Assembly: GCA_019828545.1 (NCBI GenBank)
Contig: JACVRA010000286.1
Coordinates: 93,166-157,165, forward strand
Direction of reading: 5' to 3'
Length of the DNA: 64,000 nt
Source of the DNA: Paracamarosporium sp. OC-R06-R3
Taxonomy: Eukaryota; Ascomycota; Dothideomycetes; Pleosporales; Didymosphaeriaceae
Below are positions 44,001 to 54,169 of the stretch, one piece after another (the stretch's first letter is position 1; every line of letters begins with the position of its first letter). The notes under the pieces were generated by a model. It was given only the letters and a program-made list of their open reading frames with translations. It was not told where the DNA came from and did no database searches. A program made the position numbers and the translations under genes.

Positions 44001-44114
44001 ACTTCTGATCGCGGGCGAGCAAGCGCATGGGTAGCGCCTCTACTGGGGATTCTTCGTCCTTTCACAAGCAAAGCAGTTCTACACGTGCAGCATAAGTTTT
44101 CTTTTGGCGTCCCC
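41006..44114. other. 3.1-kb region with a P450 fragment, otherwise empty
   Basis: Apart from the P450 fragment (41293-41470) there are only weak ORFs, such as a 71-codon minus-strand ORF at 43081-43296. AT-rich in parts. No tRNA or inverted repeat was found. Confidence 0.45.
41293..41470 (+). pseudogene. cytochrome P450 fragment
   Basis: A short open stretch reads EINLGALKEAPIFFSIIQES then LRYQATSTSLRIVIEDTIL. This matches the K-helix region of fungal P450s, where the ExxR motif appears as ESLR. No N-terminal P450 domain lies upstream and no heme-binding Cys loop follows in a usable frame, so it is probably a remnant. Confidence 0.55.
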
Positions 44115-44965
44115 ATGTCGGAACGCACCGCCCCCGGACCCACGCCAAAGGAAGAAGGGGAAGCTGCAATCGCTACTAGCTCCGTACCGCGACTCTAAGC
44201 CGCGCTGGAGCGAGCCGCCGCCCTCCTCAATCTCGAGGCATGGAACGAACTCGCCGACTCGGCGCTGAGAGATTCCGTGTATGAAGGCAGCACGGCGCTC
44301 GTCGTGTACCTCCTAGAGGAAGAGGACGCCGACATCGCGGCGGTCAGCGTCCTGGATGTGGCTTTGAAACCATCCGTCGCTCTGTAGGAGATTCTGTTGT
44401 CTAATGGGTACGACCTTAACAAGGCTGGCCCCACCGATAACATGTACAGAGGACGCTCGCCCACATACAAAGTCACACATGAGGTGAAGTTGGTACAGTG
44501 GTTGATTGACCTGGGTGAGGAAGACTACTGGTATGAAGCGCGTGCGCCTCGATTGGCTCAGTCGCCGCGTTCAGGATCATCAAAGGGCGGGGCGCCAAAG
44601 TAGGACGGAGGACGCTGCATGCTGCCGTTGGCGAAGCCGCCGTCTTAGGATGCGACCCTGAGAACACTTCTACTAACACCAGTGGAGCCAGCGAAGACAG
44701 AGTAACACGTGGGCTAGTAGATCTTCCAGAATGGCAGCACAAAGGAAACAGGAAGGATATGCTGCGGTATTTGATCGACGAGCTGCATCTCAACGTGAAT
44801 GGACAGGACAGCGACGATCAGTCCGCAACCCAGCGCTTGTGGCACGCCGATCAGGTATGCGGAACGGGCAGATCATGGCGCTGCCGTTGTGCCATGGCTA
44901 GTCAAGAATGGCGCAGATCCGAATGCAGCCTCCTCGCGTGGTGCCGTGACTGGCTGATTGGCTGA
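44115..44965 (+). pseudogene. ankyrin-repeat protein pseudogene
   Basis: From the ATG at 44115 the frame runs with three in-frame stops, at 44196 (TAA), 44385 (TAG) and 44601 (TAG). The sense context suggests at least the first two were CAA and CAG. Near 44601 the coding frame shifts (RTLHAAVGEAAVLGCDPEN begins there), then shifts back near 44840 (RADHGAAVVPWLVKNGADPN). Between the breaks are ankyrin-type pieces: STALVVYLLEEEDADI, VKLVQWLIDLGEE, DMLRYLIDELHLNVNG. The original would have been a fungal ankyrin protein of roughly 280 residues or more. Three stops and two shifts make expression as one protein impossible. Confidence 0.75.
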
Positions 44966-45713
44966 AACGCCGATCCGTGTCAAGGCATTCTTGGCCTCCC
45001 TACGGCGTCTGAGGACCCAAAGCACGAGTACCAAACGCAGAGATGCATCAAACTGTGTTCAATGGCCTCGGAACGCACATCCTAGGGCACAGGGCGGGAT
45101 GGAATCGAAAGGCATGCACGTGGAAACACTCATCCGTATCAAAACATGAGGCTTGCTGCCACATTCATAAAGTCTCGAATCAATCAAAGCATGGACCCAC
45201 GCGGGGCTACCCTTGACAATCAAATTGAACACCGCAGACGCTCAAGCTATGCAAGTGTGACAACCCAGCCAACAATCTCATATGCAAATGCAGAGTCAGA
45301 CATCCCCCACGTCCGCGCGACCAATGACAAATGACAGATGACAAAAGGAAGAAAACATGGCCTAATGAGGCCTCGGCGATTTGTTTGTTAATCAGTTGAT
45401 AAATGTATGAACAAGCGAAGGAGACATAAGTAAAAAGAGTATGATTGTAATAAGAAAGGTGGGCTATGTACATCAGAAGCCGCTAAAACGAGAAGGTGGT
45501 ATAGAGAATCGAAGGTAAAATAGGCTTGGGCCCAAAACCACAACCCAGCCTCAAAGTGAAATGAAGAGAGCAGGTCCAACGCTATGTGACCCGCCGATAA
45601 TATTCGAGAGTAGCGACCAACAAGTCTCTCGCCACATATGGAGAGGAAACCTGTAAAGATGCCGACCGTAGTCAGCGGCGCTACTTCTCATGACTCCGTC
45701 GTTGCTCCGTCGC
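44966..45713. other. intergenic region
   Basis: Between the ankyrin pseudogene (+) and the DUF2457-like gene (-). No convincing feature. Confidence 0.5.
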
Positions 45714-48053
45714 CTAGACGGACAAGACATGCATATCCTTTTGGTCCGGCGTGGGCGGCACATTGAAGGCAAAGCCCGCCGCTGCGGCCTTGCCTTTGTG
45801 CGCCGCAAGCCCCAGGCCGACCTCGCGCATCCGTTCGCAACCCTTTCCGGGTGCGGGACGCTTTCCTTTGATGCATTGCTTTTGCTTTTGCATCTTTTTG
45901 TAAAGCTGCTCCTTGCGCCGTTGGCGCTTCTTCTCCAAGCCGACTTTGATGTCGATGGCCCGACGGACCGGGAACTCGTTGGCAGTGTCTTCGTCATCGT
46001 AATCAAGTTCTGGTGGATTCTGAGTGACGGGGGTTCTAGGCAATGACGACGTCATCATTGGAACCGGGCGTTCTGCTAAGCCTGCAAACTGGATAGAAAT
46101 CTGCGTGCGCTTGTTGGGTTCGACAAGATACGACGATCCCCTTCGCGTGGGTGGAGGTGACCTCAAACGGACAGGAGCAGGAGAGCGCATCCGTTTAGGA
46201 GATTGACCAAACAATTTGCGAGGAGGTGGGGATCTATGGACAGCACGTTTTATGGGTGCAGGGGACCGAAGCCGTTTAGGCGACTGAGCTGGCGAACGCC
46301 TAGATGGAAGGGGTTTGTGGCGGCCACGAAGGTCACCGTTCAAAGCATCCATCTGACCGTGGAACATGAAATGCTGGTCGCTTTCAGATGCAAGGTTGTC
46401 GGGCTCGTCGTCTTCGTCCTCCTCGTCCATCTCCGGATCCGAGGTTGGAAAGGTGGGATCCACATCTTGAGGCGTCTTTCTGTGTTTGGCTTGACGTCTA
46501 CGTTCTAGTGCCGACATGTACGCTTCCTCGAGGGGACGGTCCTCGTCGAGTGTTCCGCATACAAAATCAGTACTATCCGGGAGCTCTGGGCTGGGAACGC
46601 GAATGTTGACCGGTCGAGACTTTCGTCGTTTGATTGTCTTCTCGGGCATGAAACGATGTTCGCTTTCTAATGACCCAATAGAAGACTCAGAAGGGCTACG
46701 ACGACCAGAGGGGCGAATGTGATCCAAATGCTCGATGGAGGTTGCTGCGGTTGAGCGTCCAGGTGTCCACCAATTATAATCTGAGCCAGCGTCGCTGTCA
46801 TCGTCTGAAACAGCGAAGCCTTCCTCATTATCGGTTTGGAAGCCCTCATCAGACGAAACATCAGCTGCGTCACTGTCCTCCTCCTCGGCATCATCGTCAT
46901 CATCCACATCGTCTTCATCCTCATTGTCGAGCTCATCCTCGTCTTCGTCATCCTCAAGGATGTCATCTTCTTCCTCGTCATCGAGAGCCTCCTCTTCTGC
47001 TTCTTCGCCAAGTTGACGAAGATTGTTCTCAATGATGAGCGTGTCCTTGATAGTAAGGGGTCGTCGATGACAGGTAGATTCCTGGGTCCATTCGTCAACC
47101 TCTTCCTCGGAGCTGGCAAACTCATGGAAACGGAACGCTTCGGTCCGTGCTAGATCAGAGTTGCTGCTGAGGCGACGAGAGCGATCGGACATGCGAGGTT
47201 TCCGGACCGAGATAGGTGAGGGGTTACGGACAGTCGAATCAGATCCACGGTGTGCTTTGGACGATGACTTGGAGCTTGTGCGCTGTCGAGGCGGCGGGGC
47301 TGGGCTGGCGGCACGGCTAACACGGGGCTTGGCCGGTGCATCTGTTGATATCTTGGTGGGACACGCAAACTTGATAGTGCAAGCTCGCTTGGGGGGCTCT
47401 TCGTTCTTCGGCTCGGAAGCAGTTGATGCGGCCTCGGGTTCTGGTTTCGTCCCTTTCTTGCCACCGCAAGCAAAGGTGATACACCGTTTCCGGCCAAGAC
47501 CAGCTTCCACATTGTGCTCGGTAGAGACGGGAGCGGGAGGATCCTTTAGAAGAGGAGCGACATTTTCGCCGTCATGTCGCATGACGGACAGTGGTTGTTC
47601 CAGCGGTTTGGTTGAGATTGGGAGCATGTTGTGGGACAAGGCGGGTGGTAGGGGCGGGCTCGGCGTGCTTGTACGCGTACCAGGGCTTGTGAAGCCGCCA
47701 TCACTGGTGAGATCGGCGGTGGATGCGCTGTTGTTGCTCCAGGTTGAAGTGCATGACATGCCTCGAGGTACTTCGTCGGAATGTTCCTCGATGGGAGATG
47801 TTTCGCTAGAGTGAAGCGCAGTCGACAGCAACGACGACTGGCGTGCGCAACGTGGGGCGTGTTTGGCGAAGGAGCTGTTGAAGGAGTCGTGCAGCTTGAG
47901 AGTAGAAGGTCGTGGAGTACGCTGTAAGTCTGGAGGCTCGTCGACGTCGGCCAACATGTCGTCTTCGGAAGACATGGAGGGCGCGGCGTTTGTGGGGAGG
48001 TTATAGTTTGTGGGATTGGGAAGGGCACTGTTGCCCAGCTCGTTCTGTGCCAT
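45714..48053 (-). CDS. DUF2457-like acidic/basic low-complexity protein
   Basis: Single-exon ORF of 779 aa resembling the fungal DUF2457 family. The first about 300 residues are Ser/Pro-rich. Then comes a conserved segment (RTEAFRFHEFASSEEEVDEW followed by TIKDTLIIENNLRQLGEEAEE, about residues 309-355), a long Asp/Glu tract (about 355-405), the SDYNWWTPGRSTAATSIEHL block (about 430), and RRKSRPVNIRVPSPELPDSTDFVCGTLDEDRPLEEAYMSALERRR-type sequence around 470-520. Near the C-terminus are several PKRxRSPAP repeats and a basic KKRQRRKEQLYKKMQKQKQ helix. There is no signal peptide. The composition suggests a nuclear or chromatin-linked role, which is inference. The family name is from memory and the function is unknown. 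Confidence 0.72.
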   Translation of the reverse strand: MAQNELGNSALPNPTNYNLPTNAAPSMSSEDDMLADVDEPPDLQRTPRPSTLKLHDSFNSSFAKHAPRCARQSSLLSTALHSSETSPIEEHSDEVPRGMSCTSTWSNNSASTADLTSDGGFTSPGTRTSTPSPPLPPALSHNMLPISTKPLEQPLSVMRHDGENVAPLLKDPPAPVSTEHNVEAGLGRKRCITFACGGKKGTKPEPEAASTASEPKNEEPPKRACTIKFACPTKISTDAPAKPRVSRAASPAPPPRQRTSSKSSSKAHRGSDSTVRNPSPISVRKPRMSDRSRRLSSNSDLARTEAFRFHEFASSEEEVDEWTQESTCHRRPLTIKDTLIIENNLRQLGEEAEEEALDDEEEDDILEDDEDEDELDNEDEDDVDDDDDAEEEDSDAADVSSDEGFQTDNEEGFAVSDDDSDAGSDYNWWTPGRSTAATSIEHLDHIRPSGRRSPSESSIGSLESEHRFMPEKTIKRRKSRPVNIRVPSPELPDSTDFVCGTLDEDRPLEEAYMSALERRRQAKHRKTPQDVDPTFPTSDPEMDEEDEDDEPDNLASESDQHFMFHGQMDALNGDLRGRHKPLPSRRSPAQSPKRLRSPAPIKRAVHRSPPPRKLFGQSPKRMRSPAPVRLRSPPPTRRGSSYLVEPNKRTQISIQFAGLAERPVPMMTSSLPRTPVTQNPPELDYDDEDTANEFPVRRAIDIKVGLEKKRQRRKEQLYKKMQKQKQCIKGKRPAPGKGCERMREVGLGLAAHKGKAAAAGFAFNVPPTPDQKDMHVLSV

Positions 48054-51000
48054 GGTGTGCAGCTGCGGCGCTCTTCAAACGAGATCAGCGGAAACGGCTG
48101 GTCTTGGCGGCCGAGTCGCGGGGAAATTGGATGTCGATAACGGGTGCGTGTGGCACCTGTCTTTTGCAGGCCGGGGTCGAATTGAAAATAGCAATTGTTC
48201 CGCCCGGGTAGATTGGTAAGAAATGGTAAGTGGTGGTAGTAGCAGGTATTACTGGAAAGGTGTGGCGTTGCAGGCCAAGGCCCCGAAGGACGTATGGTTA
48301 TGATGTGAAGACGGACATGGTGAAGGCGTAGAAGAGTAGTCCCAAAACAAGTTTAAGGAAAGGACTGGGGCGTGTCAGAGCTGTCAAGCGGGCTTGCTGA
48401 GGTGGAAGGGAATACCTGGCGGATATGATGTGAGGATCCGCAGGCGGACTACGACCGAAGTGGCGACGGGTGTGAAACGAGTCCGACTGCTGGGCCCAGG
48501 CTGACCAAGGCGATCAGTCGTCGCACACGACGGGGATCCTGGGGAAGTGCGGCGCAGGTCGAAGGCGGATGGCGGAGTGAAGGAGGGCGGGAGGGAGGAC
48601 GCGGGTTCAAGAGCGTTGGGGAAGCGACGGCGGGCAGAGTCTGAGGCGCGAACCAAAGTACGAATAACGGGCCGGTAAATTATGTATCAGCACGCCGAGC
48701 GTCGAATGTAACGCAGCCCAGATTCCACAGAAGGCCCAGCGATTGCTCCAAGACGCAGCTGACAGGCGCGTTATTGCGGCGCCGATGACGGGTGCACTGG
48801 GGCTCGGGGCGCTCTTTGTTTGCCCACGGCGACGCTTCTCGAGCCTCTTTGTCAGCGACGATGCTGGAGCGCCAGGCCGCTTCGGGGCCGTTTCGTACGG
48901 GCTCAGGACAGGGCGCGAAAAACCTGCTTGGAGGTTTAAGACGCAATGTGCCGCTCGCCGCCGTAGGACCCTGATCGTGGGCCTGCAGCAGATGGCGCCC
49001 GGGCGCCCGGCTTGTCCCTTTGGGCCTCTCACCGCCGCTCGCTTCTGCACAAGCACACTTCACGCGCATGCGTCCAGCACACACGGCCCTCGCCCAGCTC
49101 ACCTCACCGCGCCCGGGCAATGCGCACCGAGCAGCTCCAGCACAAAGCACACAGCTCCCTCCAGCACAGGGCGGCTGCCTCCCGTCGACTCCACGCCCCC
49201 GTCAATCGCCGTGTTGCGCTGGCTGTCTGGCATCCTCACCGCTCTTCTCACCACCACCACCACCACTCCCTCCCTCCCTCCCTCCCTCCCTCCCTCCCTC
49301 CCTCCTTCCCTCCTCTCCTAGCTCTGCTAGCAGAGCGGAGACTGTCATCTGACACCTCACCCACTGCTCCACGCCTGGCTGCATTCACCCCACCCTGCCG
49401 ATTGTCTCTCGTGTCCATCCTCGCAGCCACGCGCGCACCGCCCGGGATGCCTCCCAATTCACGCCTCCCGTTCGCTGCGCGCCAAACATCCCTGCCGCTC
49501 AATTCTCGAGAAGCGCTGCTGCCGGCTTGACCCCGTCCCTGGGTGCGGGGGAGCCCTCTCTCGTGATGTTGTTTCCAGCGCTGCTTCTGCAAGTCATTCC
49601 ATGTCATCGCACAGTGTCTGCAGCCTTTCGCCAGCCTTTGGACCAATGCCCAACGCAGCCTTCACGGTCGAACGCAACCTTCCGTCTGCGAAACAAACAA
49701 CAGGTTGAATTAAGGAGACGGCCTAGCCGCTTCCGACGTGGTGCCCACGCATCTGCCGTCTACCACGCCATCCCTGTGGCTCTGACGTCGAACGAGCTTC
49801 GGCACTCTACACCTGCGTCGTGCGAGCGGAACGCGGATAACGCTCGCCCGGGCTCCTCCGTGCTCCAGCTACGCACCCCAACGCCAGGCGACATCATCAG
49901 CGTCAATTGCTAATTGCGCTGGCTCCGTCCGTGCCCGGATTCCATTCACTACACTTACCCCTTCAGGAAACACATGTGCATCTTACGCTTGGCGTAGCTA
50001 CACCATCTAATGTACACTTATTGCTCGTGCAACACCACGCACGCTCTCGGCCCTGGCCTGCGGGATCGAGAACATCGCTGCCCTTTCCAGCGACCGACTT
50101 CGGACTCCGACTCCCAGGCCATAGGGCTGAGCAGGGCAGCCAGTCGCGTTCCACGTCTCCTACAGCCGCTCCACCGTTGCTCCCCACGGCCACATCAACC
50201 CAACAACGACGCCGAACGCATCCCTTGACGTTGCGTTTTCGCGGTAATACCGCCAAGCATAGCACGCCCGTTAATCCTGCAACGCCGTTTCTTCGCCGTC
50301 GCACAAACCGCTGCTTCCGTGCGTGTTCCAAGACAATCTCACATACCTCGTAGTAGCCAAGCACACGCCCAAGGCTCTCGGCGACCGGCAAACAGCGTGC
50401 ACGGCGCTCGACTTGTTGTCGATCACCCGCTGCGGCGTCGACGCCTGCAGTGCCGGAGAATGCTGTACCTCTGGCCAAGCACCGAGTCTCATTGCTGTCG
50501 CAACCGTGTCGCGCACGGCAGTCGATGGCATGCGCAGTGTAGATAGTATCACAGGCCTAGGCGGTTTCTCCAGCTTGGCTATCTATGTGGTGATATCAGC
50601 ATACGAAGGCGGAATTGCCTGTGGATTGCACGCCACGCCTCGTCTCGCAAGCAATTCATTGCGCTCGTAGACCCATTTGCGTTCTTGAAGCCAGATTGAT
50701 TGTTCATGTGCATGTGAGGATGCGGCACAGGATAGAGCGTCTGCGACAGTACTCCCGGCCAAGACAACGTCGGAACTCAGCCATGTCATGATTTGCCACA
50801 CAAGGTCTTGTCTTTCTCCACGTCATGCTTTGCACAGCCAGGCAGGCAACCAATGTGAAGTCGTACATCGTGCTGCTCTATTCCCACACATCTTCGACGC
50901 GTCACCTCCTCGCCTTGCAGCACCCTCCACGTCACCAGGACATCGAAACACTGCCACAACTCCGGACAAGCCCCTAAAGCACACGCTGCAGAGAGAAGAC

Positions 51001-51202
51001 CGATCATCTCATTTCCATATACCTTACAGAAACTATACAAGATATTTTACATCCCAAGTCATTTCGCCTAGACGACCGTCTATATGCAAATCCCTATCAT
51101 CCATCCATCCATCCATCGCAAAGCAGATATTACCACAAGAAGCCTACATTTCCTTTTTCACAAAGCACAATAAATCCCTGCCACATCTCAACAACTGTAC
51201 AT
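48054..51202. other. 3.1-kb region upstream of the DUF2457-like gene
   Basis: No gene can be assigned with confidence. It contains a TCCC repeat (separate entry), a short CATC run near 51101-51119 and a GC-rich block (about 50230-50670) that is open with coding-like codon use on both strands (see findings). It ends at the 3' end of the mitochondrial EF-G gene (-). Confidence 0.45.
49267..49305. repeat. (TCCC)n microsatellite
   Basis: About ten near-perfect TCCC units, preceded by a short ACC run (49249-49264). Confidence 0.93.
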
Positions 51203-53792
51203 CTACGAGTTCCTATCCTTTTGCTCCTTCTCGTACTTTGCGATCAATTCCTTCTGCAGCTGTGGCGGCGCGGGACTATAATGGCTGAATTCCATAGAGA
51301 ACTCACCCTTGCCCTGAGTGCTGGCCCGCAGCTGCGACGAGAAACCAAACATGCTGTTTAGACTGCAGTCGGCGTAGACGGTGAAGTCCTCAGGCCCAAT
51401 CTCCGTGTCGTTGATGATGGCGTTGCGCTTGTTGAGCAGGCCGACGACGCTACCCTGGAACTCATTTGGTGCCGTGATGGACGTCTTCATCAGGGGTTCT
51501 AGGACCTGCGGTGCGCCCTGGATAAAGGCCTTGCGGAACGCTTGCTGTGTAGCGTTCTTGAAGGACATTTCTGAGGAGTCGACAGCGTGCGTCGCTCCGT
51601 CGTTGATGATCATCTGTGTGCCTAGGACGCGGTGGCCAAGCAGAGGACCCTTCTGCGTTGACGCCATGAAGCCCTTCTCGCAAGCGTATAGGAACTTCTC
51701 GGAGATGGTGCCACCGGTGATCTGCTGTTCGAACTTGTTCTCGCTAAGACTCTCGGCGGGCTCCATCCATCCAACAACACGGGCGAAATCTCCGGATCCA
51801 CCCGTCTGCTTCTTGAGCGTGTGGTCGAAGTTGACGCGCTTGGTCATGGTCTCGCGGTAAGCGACCTGCGGCTGGCCAGTCTCGCAATCGACCCGGTATT
51901 CTCGGCGCATGCGCTCAACGTAAATGTCCAAGTGGAGCTCACCCATGCCGGAGATGACTGTCTCTTGCGATTCGGGGTCAACATGGACTCGGAAGGTAGG
52001 ATCTTCACGCGTGAAACGGTTCATGGCTTTACTAAAGTTGGGGGTATCCTTAGTGTGCTTAGGCTTGATCGACAGCGAAATGACAGGTTCGGGAACAAAC
52101 ATCGAGGACTAGGGGAGAGTTAGCACTTTGCATGTCACGCCGACAAAACATCGCTCACCATAGTGTAACCGAGAGCACCATCGGTAAAGGTGTCTCCGGA
52201 GGCACAGTCAACACCGAACACGGCGCAAATCTCACCAGCACCGATCTCTTGAACTTCTTCCATCTCGTTCGAGTGCATACGCACGATCTTAGGGATCTTG
52301 ACCTTCTTGTCCGACCGAGCATTGAATACATTCATGCCCTTTCGGAGTGTGCCCTGGTAGACTCGAATGTATGTGAGCTGTCCGAAGTTGCTCTCTTCCA
52401 GCTTGAAGGCCAGTCCTACAAAAGGCAGAGAGTTGTAAGATACCAACTTGACTGGAGCCTCCTTGCGCTTCTTGTCCAGAGCCATGTTCTCGACTTCAGC
52501 AGGGTTCGGTAGGTAATCGCAGACGGCGTCAAGCATCGGCTGGACGGACTTGTCGGCCAGGGCAGATCCCATGACTACGGGCGTGAACTTAAGAGAGATG
52601 GTTGCTCTCCGAATAGCAGCCTTAATCTGTTCCTGAGTCGGCTCTTGTTCCTCGAGGAAGATCTCGGCGATTTCATCATCGACATCTGCCAGTGTCTCGA
52701 TCAACTTCTGCCTCTTCTCTTTGCAGAACTCGATCATGTCCGCAGGAATTTCATCCGTCTCCCGAATGATTTCTCCTTTTGGTCCCTCGTTGTAGATAGC
52801 CTTCATCCTGATCAGATCCACCACACCTTGGAAGCCGTCCTCACGACCAATGGGTGCTTGTATCGCCGCAGCAGGTATCCGCAGCTTCTGATTGATCTGT
52901 TCAACAGCCTTCCAGGGATTCGCGCCCATGCGGTCCATCTTGTTCACGAAAGATATCCTAGGAATGTTGTACCTCCTCATCTGCCTATCAACCGTGATCG
53001 TCTGACTCTGAACACCGCTCACAGCGCAGAGAATCATGACCGCACCATCCAACACGCGTAGCGCACGCTCGACCTCAATAGTGAAATCGATATGTCCAGG
53101 GGTATCAATCAAGTTAATGTGATATGTCTCCTCCTTTCCATCTTCCTTCTTTACCCAATCACAGAAAGTAGCCGCAGACTGGATAGTGATTCCTTTTTCA
53201 CGCTCAAGATCCATGGAGTCCATCTTTGCGCCGACGGCATCTTTGCCACGCACTTCGTGTATGCTGTTGATACGGCCAGTATAGAAGAGAACGCGCTCGG
53301 TCGCTGTGGTCTTTCCGGAATCAATGTGGGCCTACCATCCTGTCAGCAATGCACCCAAAACTACTACTCATCCCTAGCATGTGGAGCCGTCGTATACCTA
53401 CAGCAATACCAATGTTCCGAACTTTTGACAATCTTGCAGCTTCGACAGGGTCTAGGTTTTGGACGATGGTTTCTTGCGACAATGTGCTAGGGTCTGTTGA
53501 TGCCTGTTCCAGTCTGTGTGGCAATTAGCCCTCAGTTGCTTCAGCGTGCAACACCACGCCTATATGATCCGCAAACTCACACTGCCGCCGCTGATGACTG
53601 CCATCTTCTCTGTCCCGGAGTCCCCTGATTGTTGATCCAGGCTTCGGTCTTGGTTCCGCAAGTGAATTGGGTACGGAGTGTCGCCACAGTCGAAAGCGCG
53701 CATCGCGAGGGAGTTCGAGCGGCCGCACGCGCGGAGGTGCGGAGGCAACTTTGGGCAAGCGATTGCGCCCGAACGAGAGATTGCACACGCAT
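51203..53792 (-). CDS. MEF1: mitochondrial elongation factor G
   Basis: Exons 53792-53581, 53513-53402, 53331-52159 and 52108-51203 give 800 aa, phases consistent. The N-terminus is Arg/Ser/Ala-rich without acids, a mitochondrial targeting sequence. The GTPase domain shows the P-loop AHIDSGKTT (residues 109-117, directly after the second intron), [12 protein letters not shown] and the switch segment [13 protein letters not shown]. Domain II has [16 protein letters not shown] and the later domains carry [20 protein letters not shown] and GSGDFARV. It translocates tRNA and mRNA on the mitochondrial ribosome; the set of motifs and length fit Mef1 rather than the recycling factor Mef2, but this was not tested by a tree. 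The intron falls just before the P-loop Ala-His. Confidence 0.93.
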
Positions 53793-54169
53793 CGCGGTCA
53801 ATCGGTGATCAATCGCACAAAGAGCAAATAAATAAATGAAAGGACGACGCTGTGGTCTGCTGTTGTTCTTGTCCTGCACGCCTGTCCGCGAGAAAAGTTG
53901 AGCAGGGATCACCGAGACCCTGCCGAGAACGTAGTCACGTGCATCATGATGGCATGGCCATTCCAACCGAGAAAGCAACGCGACTTAGAGTGCAAGTTTT
54001 TGGTTCAAAGAACAGCAAGCATCTATTACTGTGCAACAATATGAACTGAATGGATTCATTGTGATCCGGGTATTGACACCTTGCCCTGCCCATGACGGCG
54101 GGCATCCTATCCCTAGTACTCCAACGCAATGCATACAAAACAAACCTAGCGCATTAAGAATGTGAGTGT
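53793..54169. other. intergenic region between two minus-strand genes
   Basis: Upstream of the EF-G gene and downstream of the RING gene. Nothing recognised. Confidence 0.5.

Noticed and set aside
45690..47814. Plus-strand ORFs opposite the DUF2457-like gene
   Set aside because: They are mirror frames of a long low-complexity gene; the minus-strand frame carries the conserved blocks.
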